Below are positions 1-9,406 of a stretch of DNA of 64,000 bases, piece after piece (position 1 is the stretch's first letter; each line of letters opens with the position of its first letter). This DNA comes from Streptomyces ureilyticus. Lineage in GTDB: Bacteria; Actinomycetota; Actinomycetes; Streptomycetales; Streptomycetaceae. The DNA is taken from assembly GCF_011045025.1 (NCBI RefSeq), contig NZ_JAAKZX010000023.1, forward strand, positions 1 to 64,000, written 5' to 3'. Under the pieces are notes generated by a model, which was not told where the DNA came from, searched no databases, and worked only from the letters and a program-made list of their open reading frames with translations. Made by a program: the position numbers and the translations under genes.

Positions 1-392
1 CCGGTCGCCTCGGCGTCTCCAGGAGCACGGGGGAGCTCCCGACCCTGGGCGGTATGCCCATCATGGGCGATCGCTCGATGATGCGAAGTCCCCTGGAGGA
101 AGCCCGAGGCGGCACCTGGGTACCGAAGAACACGAACCGGCACGAACTCCTCCACCTCGCCTTCTCGGTGCGCGAGCAGACCCGCAACCGGCTCGCCGGT
201 CTGCTGCTCGTACTGTTCGCGCCCGTCTGGTATCCGGTGATGGACACACTTGCCGCAGGTGAGGTGCTGGACTTCAAGCTGCACGCGACCGGCTGCTCGT
301 CTTCGCCGGACACCGACAGTCCACCCTCATCGGCGCCAAGACCCTCGCTATCGCCATGGTCGCCCCGCGACCGCCCTCTACACCGCGCTCAC
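1..392. other. stretch without a defensible gene
   Basis: No gene can be supported here. One plus-strand frame around 171-290 has a hydrophobic run (LAGLLLVLFAPVWYPVM) that could be a leftover membrane segment, but codon use and frame continuity are poor and the frame runs into repeat copy A. Most likely a decayed gene end. Confidence 0.4.
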
Positions 393-706
393 CCGGCCCC
401 TCCAAGCCCTCCAGCCACGCCGACCGAACCAGCAAAAACCCAGCAACCGGAAACCCCGCCCGGATTCAACTACCGAACGGCATACCCTGACCTGCACAAA
501 CACTGCGCCGCATCGCGCGAACCCAGACCTTGAACGTTCCGCAGCAACGCGCGGATCCGGGCAGCGAATCGCCCTCTGACCTGCACAAACGCAGATCAGA
601 GGGCGAGTTCGACGCGAAACCAAACGTTGAAGCGGAATATTGTCAGCGGCGCAATGACCTGCAAAGGCCGCCGTTTTCGGAACATGATCCAGCGGGGATC
701 CAGCAG
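393..706. repeat. dispersed repeat, copy A (hairpin-bearing)
   Basis: First of four related copies (others near 6.3, 22.6 and 29.2 kb). The core (about 393-637) runs from CCGACCGAACCAGCAAAAA through the motif CCTGACCTGCACAAAC, which occurs twice, to GTTGAAGCGGAA. It contains a stem of 11 bp, TCGCCCTCTGA at 569-579 pairing with TCAGAGGGCGA at 596-606. Similarity to copy C continues past the core (ATGACCTGCA, then GATCCAGC...GGGATCCAGCA) to about 706. Nothing recognisable follows between 707 and 1027. Confidence 0.85.
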
Positions 707-1027
707 CGGGAGCGGAACGTCCGGCCGGGGTGGCCACGCGCGGCCAAACTCGACACCGAGAGATCCGTCGCCCGACGGACATCTCAAGACCGGTACGCGG
801 CCCCGCCTCGGCGTTCAGAGGTCTTCACTCCCGCCCACAACGGGGACCGTCGCGAGGTTCACCACTGGCGAAGGACGCTTTCATCCCCGCCTCTCCCCAT
901 CAGTCCCTCCACGGTGGGCCGGTCGCCAGGACTTGTCCGGTCGATCAAAGTCTCGGCCGCCCCGGGATGTGAGTCGCCCGGCCCCAGCGGTCGGTCTGCT
1001 GACCACGACAGGTCTTACGATCAGCCC

Positions 1028-1249
1028 ATGATCGATACTCCAAAGCATTGGACCGTGCGCCATTTCTCGCAGGCCAACCCCGCTGGCCCGGGCTGCGACA
1101 GCGTTCCGGCCCTCTTGCGGCGGCTGGCCGATGCCATCGAGGTGTTGGGCCCTGTTGAGATCCAGGACGTAGTGATCGAATCGGAGACGACCGCACATGG
1201 CCCCTGGCGGTCGGGGACCGTCTACTTCCACCTGCCGGAGGACGGTTGA
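1028..1249 (+). CDS. small conserved hypothetical protein (73 aa)
   Basis: Unknown function. The ATG at 1028 opens MIDTPKHWTVRHFSQANPAG and the frame ends FHLPEDG; a longer upstream frame exists but starts inside repeat A and is not credible. The sequence has a compact predicted alpha/beta pattern: PALLRRLADAIEVLGPVEI, then VIESE..., then TVYFHLP. I recall similar 70-80 residue Streptomyces proteins with the same GPGCD..PALLRR and TVYFH motifs, so the gene is probably real. There is no clear ribosome binding site. It stands alone beside repeat copy A. Confidence 0.55.
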   Translation: MIDTPKHWTVRHFSQANPAGPGCDSVPALLRRLADAIEVLGPVEIQDVVIESETTAHGPWRSGTVYFHLPEDG

Positions 1250-1254
1250 AGGAC

Positions 1255-1378
1255 TGATCTTGGTGCTCACGAGCGGAGCCAGGGTGGCCACGGCTCGGTG
1301 CTGATTGAGCCGGTTGATGGCCCGTTCGATGCTCTGCCACGGCGTCTCGCCCTGATGTTCGTGGACGGTCACAGCCAA
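1255..1378 (-). pseudogene. possible transposase C-terminal fragment
   Basis: The minus frame from 1378 reads MAVTVHEHQGETP and then WQSIERAINRLNQHRAVAT. The ERxINRLxxxRAVAT part resembles the C-terminal helix seen in some DDE transposases of the IS5 type. It stops matching after about 40 residues and there is no catalytic core nearby. It could be chance; listed as a weak candidate insertion-sequence scar. Confidence 0.25.
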
Positions 1379-1450
1379 CTGTGACGCTCAGACAGGCCCT
1401 GGCCGCCAACGGTCCAGGAGAGCCGTTACCGATGCCGACGGGCGGTCACG

Positions 1451-2431
<981 letters not shown>

Positions 2432-2492
2432 GCCGTTTTCCTCTCTCGATCTCGTTACTGCTGCCCTGGTTGGGCTGCCTGCTGGTGGAACG

Positions 2493-3419
2493 CTATTGGC
2501 CGATGAGAGCCTCGGTGATCTGGCGGGTGGTCTGCGCGGCGACCCGGGGGTTGACAGCAGCGTAGGAAAGGTGGGCGTTCAGGGCCGTGGCCAAGGCCCA
2601 GCCGCGACCTCGGGCCCAGGTGGCGTCGTCCACGCCGAGCGCGGCGCGGAAGGCTGCCCGGGGCCCGGCCGACATCAGGGTGAAGGCGATGGTCAGGTCG
2701 CAGGCCGGGTCGCCGATGCCGAGCCCGCCGAAGTCGATGACCGCGCTGAGACGGCCGCCCGCGGTCAGCAGGTTGCCGGTGTGGAAGTCGCCGTGGAACC
2801 AGACCGGAGGGCGATCCCATGCGGGGGCGCTGATCGCCGCGTCCCACAGTTCGGTCATGGCCGCGGTGTCGAACGTGCCGTCGACCTCCGCGATGGCGGC
2901 CCGCGTCGCCCGGTCCCGTGCGACCAGCGGCCGGACGGTGAGATCCTCGCGGGCACCCTCGGCCGGGATCTCCTCGGGTGCGAACCGTTGGAGGGCGGTC
3001 AGGAACCCGGCCAGTTCGACGGCAGCCTCGTACGAGTCGGCCAGTGCCTCGACGGTCGCCACCTCGCCGTCCAGCCAACGGGAGACCGCCCATGGCCACG
3101 GGTAGCCGAAGTCGGGTTCCCCCACCGCCACCGGGACCGGGACGGCCAGGGGCAGGTGCGGGGCGAGCCGGGGCAGCCACTCGGACTCCTTCCTGGCCTG
3201 CCCGATGGCGCCGGCATGGCGGGGCAGCCGGACGGACAGCTCCTCGCCCAGCCGGTGGATCACATGGTCCGAGCCGGCCGGGTCGAGCAGCTGCAGAGGG
3301 AGCCCGGCCCACTGCGGGAACTGCGTATCGACCAGGCGCCTGACCAACGTGGCATCGATCGCGGGGCGGGCGTCGGGAGTCCTCGCGGTTGCCAAGAGCA
3401 GCTCCTGGAGTCGGCCCAC
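2493..3419 (-). CDS. aminoglycoside phosphotransferase family protein
   Basis: Kinase-fold small-molecule phosphotransferase (APH superfamily), about 308 residues from the GTG at 3419. Key motifs are the Brenner motif HGDFHTGNLL, with catalytic Asp, and IDFGGLGIGDPACDL, with the Mg-binding Asp. The N-lobe carries HRLGEELSVRLPR. The start is uncertain: the frame stays open to 3617, but family similarity begins near IDATLVRRLVDTQFPQW (about 3350), so a GTG at 3419 or a TTG slightly downstream is likelier than the far ATG. Many members modify unknown hydroxylated metabolites, so antibiotic resistance should not be assumed. It lies 61 bp upstream of the AKR on the same strand. Confidence 0.8.
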   Translation of the reverse strand: MGRLQELLLATARTPDARPAIDATLVRRLVDTQFPQWAGLPLQLLDPAGSDHVIHRLGEELSVRLPRHAGAIGQARKESEWLPRLAPHLPLAVPVPVAVGEPDFGYPWPWAVSRWLDGEVATVEALADSYEAAVELAGFLTALQRFAPEEIPAEGAREDLTVRPLVARDRATRAAIAEVDGTFDTAAMTELWDAAISAPAWDRPPVWFHGDFHTGNLLTAGGRLSAVIDFGGLGIGDPACDLTIAFTLMSAGPRAAFRAALGVDDATWARGRGWALATALNAHLSYAAVNPRVAAQTTRQITEALIGQ

Positions 3420-3634
3420 TCCGTGCGGCGGGCAGTCGGGGCCATCACAGTGCGTCGCGCACTCGTCTGTCGACCGGATTTCTCCACCGCCGCCATCTGC
3501 TACGGGACTCCGCGCGCCAGCTTCTCGAAGCCGACCCAGCATGTCCCCTGAACCCACTGGTCCATCCCTGAAAATGGCTGCACCGAACGCTCGGGCTCGT
3601 CCTCCGCCTCGCCGCACACCTCGACCATGCCGTC

Positions 3635-3996
3635 ATGGTGGCCAGGCTCGACCGCAAGCTGAACCAGCGGAGCCAACACCCGTGCCCGCCTCGACCGCCA
3701 TTACGAGGGCCGAGTACGGCTCGCGTCCATCGACCTCGCTCGCCCGCCCCGGAAATGCGGCAGCCGTCGACAGTGGTTCAACTGGCCGGCCCTGTATGTC
3801 GACGCGCTCGAACAGCGGTTGGACGTAGAAGGGTTCCGGCTCGACGGACGCCGATGACCGGCGGTGGCAGTGGTGGCAGTGGTGGCAGGCCAACGACCTT
3901 GACGACGAAAGCCAGTTGACCCACCTCGACACCCTGATCGCGGGCCATGAAACTGACGACCTCGCGCAATCGGCTGCCGCGTATTCCTCGGCGTGA
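3635..3996 (+). pseudogene. phage portal protein fragment (SPP1 Gp6-like), frameshifted
   Basis: Three plus-strand frames read consecutively resemble the N-terminal part of actinophage Gp6-type portal proteins. First comes VARLDRKLNQRS near 3638. After a shift comes RLDRHYEGRVRLAS and then ALYVDALEQRLDVEGFRLDG (about 3690-3855). After another shift comes QWWQANDLDDESQLTHLDTL (about 3870-3945), and the frame stops at 3996. A GGTGGCAGT triplication near 3862 may be the site of one shift. No terminase, capsid or other structural gene is near, so this is a relic. Confidence 0.7.
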
Positions 3997-4083
3997 AGTC
4001 TCGTGGCCACTGTCTGCGTGGTTCAGCTGGCCGAGTTGGCGGACATGGAAGCGCGGCTGCACTCCAGCTACTTGATGCCGATG

Positions 4084-5142
4084 TCAGGCAGCATGCATAC
4101 GCACGGCGTCACTCACTGGCGGGTTGAGGCGAGCGAAGCCTTCTTGGCGCTGGTAGGGGAAGTACGGGTAGGGCGCTGTCTCGCTACTCGCTGCATTGAG
4201 TTTCGCCATCTGCTCGGGGGTGAGCGTCCAGTCGACGGCGCCGAGGTTCTGACGGAGCTGCTCCTCGTTGCGGGCGCCGATGATGACGGAGGAGACGGTG
4301 GGCCGCTGCAGCAGCCAGTTGAGGGCGATTTGCGGAATGTTCTTGCCGGTCTCCTGTGCGATCTCGTCGAGGGCGTCGACCACGCGGTAGACGTATTCGT
4401 CCTCTACCGGCGGACCGTAGTCGGCGGTGTGGTGCAGTCGGCTGGTGGCCGGTAGCGGCTGGCCGCGGCGGACTTTGCCGGTGAGCCGTCCCCAGCCGAG
4501 CGGGCTCCAGACGAGTGCACCGAGCCCTTGATCGAGCCCGAGAGGCATCAGCTCCCATTCGTAGTCGCGGCCGATGAGGGAGTAGTAGACCTGATGTGCG
4601 GCGTAGCGCGGGTGGCCGTACCTCTCCGCGATCGAGAGGGACTTCATCGCCTGCCACCCGGAGAAGTTGGAGATGCCGAGGTAGCGGACCTTCCCTGCTC
4701 GTACGAGATCGTCGAGTGTGGACAGGACTTCCTCGATCGGCGTGCCGGCGTCGAAGGCGTGCAGCTGGAACAGGTCGATGTAGTCGGTGCCGAGCCGGCG
4801 CAGGGCGTCTTCGCATGCGGTGATCAGGCGCGAGCGGGAGGAGCCCGCATCGCCTGGGCCGTCGCCCATCGGCAGGCTGGTCTTGGTAGACACGATCACA
4901 TGGTCCCTGCGGCCCTTGATCGCTTCGCCCAGCACCTCCTCGGACGCACCGCCGGAGTAGACATCAGCGGTATCGAACATCGTGATCCCGGCGTCGAGGC
5001 AGATGTCCACGAGGCGGCGCGCTTCTCGCGCATCGGTGTTGCCCCAAGCGCCGAACAACGGTCCTCGGCCGCCGAAGGTGCCGGCACCGAAGCTCAGTGC
5101 GGGGACCTTGAGTCCGGACGCACCCAGCCGCCTGTATTCCAT
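4084..5142 (-). CDS. aldo/keto reductase under TetR control
   Basis: NAD(P)H-dependent aldo/keto reductase, 352 residues. Tetrad: Asp57 and Tyr62 (FDTADVYSGG), Lys87 (VSTKTS), His128 (FQLHAFD). Other landmarks are KVRYLGISNFSGWQ and VSSVIIGARNEEQL (cofactor phosphate loop). The C-terminal extension FPYQRQEGFARLNPP is longer than in the reductase at 1451-2431, and the two are only distantly related. It is transcribed divergently from a TetR gene. One of two matching operator palindromes (5171-5192) lies just upstream of the start, and a candidate promoter on the minus strand (TTGAGA, about 17 bp, GTAGAC) overlaps that operator, so repression by the neighbouring TetR with relief by a substrate is the natural model. 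Confidence 0.92.
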   Translation of the reverse strand: MEYRRLGASGLKVPALSFGAGTFGGRGPLFGAWGNTDAREARRLVDICLDAGITMFDTADVYSGGASEEVLGEAIKGRRDHVIVSTKTSLPMGDGPGDAGSSRSRLITACEDALRRLGTDYIDLFQLHAFDAGTPIEEVLSTLDDLVRAGKVRYLGISNFSGWQAMKSLSIAERYGHPRYAAHQVYYSLIGRDYEWELMPLGLDQGLGALVWSPLGWGRLTGKVRRGQPLPATSRLHHTADYGPPVEDEYVYRVVDALDEIAQETGKNIPQIALNWLLQRPTVSSVIIGARNEEQLRQNLGAVDWTLTPEQMAKLNAASSETAPYPYFPYQRQEGFARLNPPVSDAVRMHAA

Positions 5143-5170
5143 GCTGATCCTCTTTCACCGGAGGGACAAC

Positions 5171-5192
5171 TAACGGGTCTACCGTTCCGTTA
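5171..5192. promoter_or_regulatory. operator O1, TAACGG-N10-CCGTTA
   Basis: A 22-bp dyad in the divergent AKR/tetR intergenic region, TAACGG and CCGTTA arms with a 10-nt spacer. It matches the arms and spacing of the dyad at 5225-5246, whose centre is 54 bp (about five helical turns) away. It sits over the candidate AKR promoter. Confidence 0.8.
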
Positions 5193-5224
5193 GAGTGGTT
5201 CTCAACGTAGCAGACGTGAGCAAT

Positions 5225-5246
5225 TAACGGAACTGGAGTACCGTTA
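5225..5246. promoter_or_regulatory. operator O2, TAACGG-N10-CCGTTA overlapping the tetR start
   Basis: Second copy of the same dyad. Its spacer contains the ribosome binding site GGAG (5235-5238) of the TetR gene, and its last base is the A of the ATG at 5246. Binding here would block transcription of the regulator itself. Confidence 0.8.
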
Positions 5247-5863
5247 TGGGGGTTGAGGGTACGGAGCCGGGGACCGTCCGCCCCGGAGGGCGCACGGCGC
5301 GGGTGCGGGCGGCAGTGCTGCAGGCGACCGGGGACACCCTGACAGAGCAGGGATTTGCCCACCTGGACCTCGCCGACATCGCGCGCCGTGCCGAAGTGGG
5401 CAAGACGACCGTCTACCGCCGCTGGGGAACGGTGACCAGCCTGGTGGCCGACCTGCTGGTAGACATGGCCGAGCAGTCACTGCCGCGTACCGAGACCGGC
5501 TCGCTGCTCGGCGACCTCAAAGCCAACGCCCGGCTCGTGCAGCGCACCTTGGCCGCCCCGCGGCAGGGAGCGCTGTTCAAAGCGGTGATCGCGGCCGCCA
5601 CCTGCGAGGCGAAGACAGCCGAGGCCCTGCACCGCTTCTACGACATCCGCGTCAAGGAGTGGGCACCCTGCGTCCAGCAGGCCATCGACCGGGGGGAGGT
5701 ACCTGAGGGCACCGACCCCCACGAGGTGATCCGTGCCGTCTCCGCCCCCCTCTACTACCGCCTGCTGACCACCGGCGAGAGCCTCGACGAAGCCGCCGCA
5801 GACCGGGCCGCCGAGGCGGCCGCAACTGCTGCGCGCGCGGGAGCATACCTGCGGGGTGTATGA
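5246..5863 (+). CDS. TetR/AcrR family transcriptional regulator
   Basis: One-component regulator of 205 residues. The N-terminal helix-turn-helix spans roughly residues 15-62, with LADIARRAEVGKTTVYRRW as the classic TetR recognition element. The C-terminal part carries the LLTTGESLDEAAADRAAEAA end typical of a TetR_C subfamily. The ATG at 5246 is fixed by GGAG 7 nt upstream, both inside operator O2. It is divergent from the aldo/keto reductase and presumably represses both. The ligand is unknown. Confidence 0.93.
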   Translation: MGVEGTEPGTVRPGGRTARVRAAVLQATGDTLTEQGFAHLDLADIARRAEVGKTTVYRRWGTVTSLVADLLVDMAEQSLPRTETGSLLGDLKANARLVQRTLAAPRQGALFKAVIAAATCEAKTAEALHRFYDIRVKEWAPCVQQAIDRGEVPEGTDPHEVIRAVSAPLYYRLLTTGESLDEAAADRAAEAAATAARAGAYLRGV

Positions 5864-5883
5864 GGTCTTGTGTGACCGGCTTC

Positions 5884-6213
5884 CCGCATCCGTCGCTGGG
5901 ATGCGGTCGGATGTCCGGTGGCACCCAGTGCCTGGATCCGCCGACCGGTGTGCTCGATCACCGCCAACACATACAGCCGCGCCCCAGACAGGGTGGCTGT
6001 CTCCAAGAAGTCGCAGGCCAGTAGGGCATATTCCCAGCTGGGATTCTCCCGCGCCATGCGCAGCACCAGGGCACCGGACCGAGTGCACCGGCGGCGGCCG
6101 TCCCGGGCCCTTGGGACGGGAGGCGGCGGCGTCCGACGCGCGGTGAGGTCGCGGTGCCGGCGCAGCACGGTGCTCGGCCGAACCAGCAGCGGCACCCCCA
6201 GAGGCCCCACGCA
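5884..6213 (-). pseudogene. rve-type integrase/transposase remnant
   Basis: Minus-strand fragments of an actinobacterial integrase-core transposase: RPSTVLRRHRDLTARR, then in a shifted frame SRPKGPGRPPPVHSVR, back to ALVLRMARENPSW, and then an abrupt join to LLACDFLETATLSGARLYVL and AVIEHTGRRIQALGATGHP. In the family I remember, tens of residues lie between NPSWGY and LLACDFL. An internal deletion and at least two frameshifts are therefore visible, and the DDE set is incomplete. An N-terminal scrap of the same family lies at 23751-23852. Confidence 0.75.
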
Positions 6214-6249
6214 TGCCGACGCCGCCAGAACCTGAGCACCCGCCAGACC

Positions 6250-6555
6250 GGCCTGGGCAACGGCGGCGGGGTTCCAAGCCGCCGCCAACCCGGCCCCTCC
6301 TGGCCTTCCAGCCATACCGACCGAACCAGCAGAGATCCAGCAGAGATCCAGCAACGGGAAACCCCGCCCAGCTTTCAACTACCCGGGGAAGCGCTCTGAC
6401 CTGCACAAACACTTTGCCGTAACTCGCGAACCCGGACCCTGAACGTTCCGCCGCAACGCACGGATCCGGGCAGCGAATCGCCCCCTGACCTGCACAAACG
6501 CAGATCAGAGGGCGAGTTCGACGCGAAACTCAGCGTTGAAGCGGAACTCCACCAC
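6250..6555. repeat. dispersed repeat, copy B
   Basis: Begins GGCCTGGGCAACGGCGG, shared with copy C, and ends GTTGAAGCGGAACTCCACCAC, shared with copy D. It contains both CTGACCTGCACAAAC motifs and the hairpin around CGCCCCCTGA...TCAGAGGGCG (about 6477-6512). Roughly 265 bp of unrecognised sequence (6556-6819) separates it from a relic of the thymidine kinase 3' end. Confidence 0.85.
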
Positions 6556-6819
6556 GTGCGCCGGCACTCTCTGCCTTCCAAAAGCGTGTCCGCCTGGCGC
6601 TCCCCATTCAGAGGCACCGCTGCTGCCCACATCACGAGCACTGCGCCGTGGCTGACCGAGACTTCCCTCTCTTCCGGGTCCCCGGCGGGGACTTGAGCCT
6701 GCAGCCAAGACCATCCGCCAGGGCCCATACACCTCCCGAGTCCATCACCCAGAGCCTGCCTCGTTCCATCCGCTCCAGAACTCACTGCCGCACCAGGCCC
6801 GAACCCTCACTCCGCTGCG

Positions 6820-6912
6820 ACGGGCACAATCAGCGAGAACGTCCGCCACCTCCCCTCCGACCGGAAGTCACGCAGAGGAGACCGGCAGCACGTCCGGCGA
6901 CAGCGTCCCCGC
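6820..6912 (-). pseudogene. relic of the tdk 3' end and downstream region
   Basis: About 93 bp match the end of the intact thymidine kinase gene and its 3' flank at 29453-29546. On the minus strand the last codons read LSPDVLPVSSA then stop, against LSPDVLPVTSA then stop in tdk. The relic has the same orientation and order relative to repeat copy B as intact tdk has to copy D. In D the two are separated by about 25 bp; here about 265 bp intervene. Confidence 0.75.
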
Positions 6913-7307
6913 CCTCGACAAGGATCAACCCGGCGGGTTCCATTAGGCGAGACTCCGTCGGACGCCGCTGCGAACGTTCCGAGGTTCCATGGGGCAACCC
7001 GCTTCGTGAGCACGGCCGGTCATGGGCCTCGCCCTGTCTCCTCAAGGACGCTGAGGGGATGAGGAGCCAACCCCTGCCGGCGCTGGTCCGGTTTGGGGCA
7101 GGTCACGTTCGCGGGCGACCCGGCCGAAAACGCGGTCCTGGCCACCGGCAGGCTCTGCTTCGGCAGGATGTACCGCTCCGCGGCCTCGACGGGCCGGTGC
7201 CTCTCCGTCACCTGCGGCATGGGCGAACACCCCTTCCGCCATACGCACTCCCGGCGGCGTGGTTCCCCGCCTGGCAGTGTGACCGTCAGCGCCCGTACGC
7301 TCCCGCC
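6913..7307. other. stretch without a recognisable gene
   Basis: No frame here has convincing coding character on either strand. The sequence leads directly into the small ORF at 7308. Confidence 0.4.
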
Positions 7308-7517
7308 ATGAAGTCCGTCATCACGGCCATCGAAGCGGCATCGCCCGACAACGACCGCACGTGCAGCATGCACACTTCGCCGAGCCCCAACTGCAGTGGC
7401 CTGGTCGTGGCCGTCGTGACGTTCGACGACGCCGGGAGCAAGAACAATCACTGGAACGTGTGCCACTGGTGGCTCACCAACAACCCTGACGCAGTCGCCT
7501 TCCAACAACACCGGTAA
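7308..7517 (+). CDS. small hypothetical protein (69 aa)
   Basis: Not recognised. The ATG at 7308 opens MKSVITAIEAASPDNDRTCS; the middle reads SGLVVAVVTFDDAG and the end CHWWLTNNPDAVAFQQHR. It has three cysteines and a Trp pair (HWNVCHWW). No strong ribosome binding site is visible. It lies 86 bp upstream of the gene at 7604 on the same strand. It could be a real small protein or the end of a decayed gene. Confidence 0.4.
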   Translation: MKSVITAIEAASPDNDRTCSMHTSPSPNCSGLVVAVVTFDDAGSKNNHWNVCHWWLTNNPDAVAFQQHR

Positions 7518-7603
7518 CCCGAAGCATGGGAGACAACTGTCCAGAGACTCAGCAGGCTCCGCAGACCTCTGGGTAGGGTCGTCGGCCGAGGAGACTGGAC
7601 CGC

Positions 7604-8380
7604 ATGTCCTCACTGTTCTCACGCCCCGCTGTCACGCCCGTCAAGCTGTCGGAACCGCCCGTCCTGGAGAGCTGGGACGCGACCGCACACCCGAGCCAGC
7701 AGCGTCTGCGCGGCTACCTGGACTCCGTCGCGGCCCTGTTCGGCCCCATCCTCGCCGAGGACACCACCCACCTGGCCTTGGCGCTCGATGTCGGCCTCGC
7801 CGACCACGTGGCGCTGACTCGCGGCGGCCACGACCTCGACAACTACCTGTTTCCCCTGGCACGCAGATTCGGGGCCGGGCGATTCGACGCCGTCTTCGCC
7901 CGCAAGCGCCATGACGCCTCCTCCACGATCGCCGTCGGACCGGCCCTGCGGCAGGGCCCGGACCGTGCCGCAGTGCCGCCCCTACTGTCCGTGCGCACCA
8001 GCGTGTCCGCCACCTCGGCCGCGTGGAAAGAAGCCATCCACCAGGCATGCCGGGCGGCGCACCCGGAACCGGCTCCGGAGGGGCCGCTGCAGGTCCAGCT
8101 CTGCTTCCGGGTGTCCGCCGGACGCAACTGGTCAACGCTCTGGAAGCCGGCGATCGATGCATTGGGGCCGCTGCTCGGCATGCCGGATCCGGACCGTCCC
8201 TTCCGGCCCAGCGATGATCGAATCGTCGATCTCGCCCTGCATCGCAACGTCGATGACTCGCTGGGCCACGATGTCGTGATCGCCGTTTGGTGCAACCGCG
8301 TCACGCCATCCATCGCTCAGGTCGGGCAGGGTGAAGAGACCAGCATGCACACCAGTGGTGGAAGCACACGCTCCAGCTGA
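7604..8380 (+). CDS. hypothetical protein, faint RusA-like pattern
   Basis: 258 residues, ATG at 7604 preceded by GAGGAGAC. Function unknown. The N-terminal half includes GGHDLDNYLFPLARRFGAGR. The C-terminal half has LQVQLCFRVSAGRNWSTLWK, AIDALGPLLG, DDRIVDLALHRNVDD and DVVIAVWC. The order of an (A)IDALG helix, a D-D-R-I-VDLALHR strand and a final beta strand is reminiscent of RusA Holliday-junction resolvases (DNLLKAxLDAL...DDxQIVxL), but the key aspartates do not align cleanly, so this is only an inference. No partner gene is nearby. Confidence 0.6.
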   Translation: MSSLFSRPAVTPVKLSEPPVLESWDATAHPSQQRLRGYLDSVAALFGPILAEDTTHLALALDVGLADHVALTRGGHDLDNYLFPLARRFGAGRFDAVFARKRHDASSTIAVGPALRQGPDRAAVPPLLSVRTSVSATSAAWKEAIHQACRAAHPEPAPEGPLQVQLCFRVSAGRNWSTLWKPAIDALGPLLGMPDPDRPFRPSDDRIVDLALHRNVDDSLGHDVVIAVWCNRVTPSIAQVGQGEETSMHTSGGSTRSS

Positions 8381-9192
8381 TCCATTTCTTCGAGGAAGAA
8401 GATTGGTTTGTACTCCTCATCGTTGTGATCTTCCCGCTCACGGGGTCCTGGTGAGCTCACGGCAGGGCCTGGGCAAAGTGACGGGTTGTCTGGTTAGCCC
8501 GATTGCAGGTGGTTTGCTTCGCACTCGGGCGGGAGGAATTTGCGCGAACGATGCGCCCCGTCCGGTAGGCGGAGAGCTTGGGCCTGGTCCGGGAGCGGCA
8601 TGCGGGTGCGGACGTACTCCCTCGTCTGCGACGACACCTCGGGGCTGCAACACTGGGAGGCGAAGGAGTCGATAGGCGCGTCGACCTGGTCACACCCTCT
8701 ACCGCCGGTGACGTAGCGGCCGCCGGCGCTCCGGGCGCCATCCCTTCCGCGCCCGAAGAGATGGGCCGCGCTGCCGTCGAGCTCGTTGCCCTGCATGAAC
8801 ACCGCGTGACCCGCCCCGGCTTGACCGGCCCCGCGGAGTTACCGCCGGGTCCATGGCCGGGGCGACGGTCACCGTCGCGACCGCCGCCGCCATGGGCCGG
8901 CGAACGGCAGTCCGGGATTGCTTCTCTGCGGGGCAGGGCTCCCCCGGCACAGCCCGAAGCGGCATTCCGGCTTTCCCGGCTGTCGATTCAGGTCAGCCGC
9001 GACCGTGGCTGCACGACCATGTCCGAAACCGATACCGACAGTACTGATGGTCGACCTGAGCGGTAACGACCTGCCAGCAGACGAAGGCGCCGGGCTCATG
9101 CCATTCCACAGTCACCCTGCACCAGCGACTGGACGGCCCTCGCCGACACGAGCCGCTGATGTTCTTCGCCGACACGACCTGTTGGCCGAGGT
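8381..9192. other. stretch without an intact gene
   Basis: At the left edge a plus-strand frame reads FFEEEDWFVLLIVVIFPLTG before a stop near 8453, possibly the membrane-spanning tail of a lost protein. The remainder has no supported gene. Confidence 0.4.
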
Positions 9193-9266
9193 TGCCCTCA
9201 GCTGCTCCTCAGAAAAGCCTCAGAGTTCCACCAAGCGGTGGCCTGGCGGCAGGCCCGACCATCGGA
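9193..9266 (+). repeat. solo copy of the 75-bp terminal-repeat-like sequence (E1)
   Basis: Matches the pair bounding 15481-15993: TGCCCTCAGCTGCTCCTCAG, then AAAAGCCTCAGAGTTCCACC, then AAG, GGCCTGG and GGCCCGA ending in GGAAC. Same orientation as the right-hand copy there (E3). No partner is visible within 1 kb. Confidence 0.75.
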
Positions 9267-9406
9267 ACACACGCGCTGCGACGGTCCTGGCAAACCGTTT
9301 CGCGCGGGCCGGCGCCGCCGGTCCGACAGGACACCGCTGACCGAGCCGGCAAGGTCCTGACAGACGTGACGGAATCCTGCCGGAAGACCCACAGGGGGAC
9401 AATCAG

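Noticed and set aside
393..706. Repeats A-D as an insertion sequence
   Set aside because: No transposase frame inside, no terminal inverted repeats, and copy D is simply the tdk downstream flank.
2493..3419. Aminoglycoside resistance gene
   Set aside because: Family motifs show a phosphotransferase, but the substrate cannot be inferred, and most such genes in soil actinobacteria have unknown substrates.
3635..3996. Resident prophage
   Set aside because: Only one broken portal fragment; no terminase, capsid, tail, lysis or intact integrase genes.
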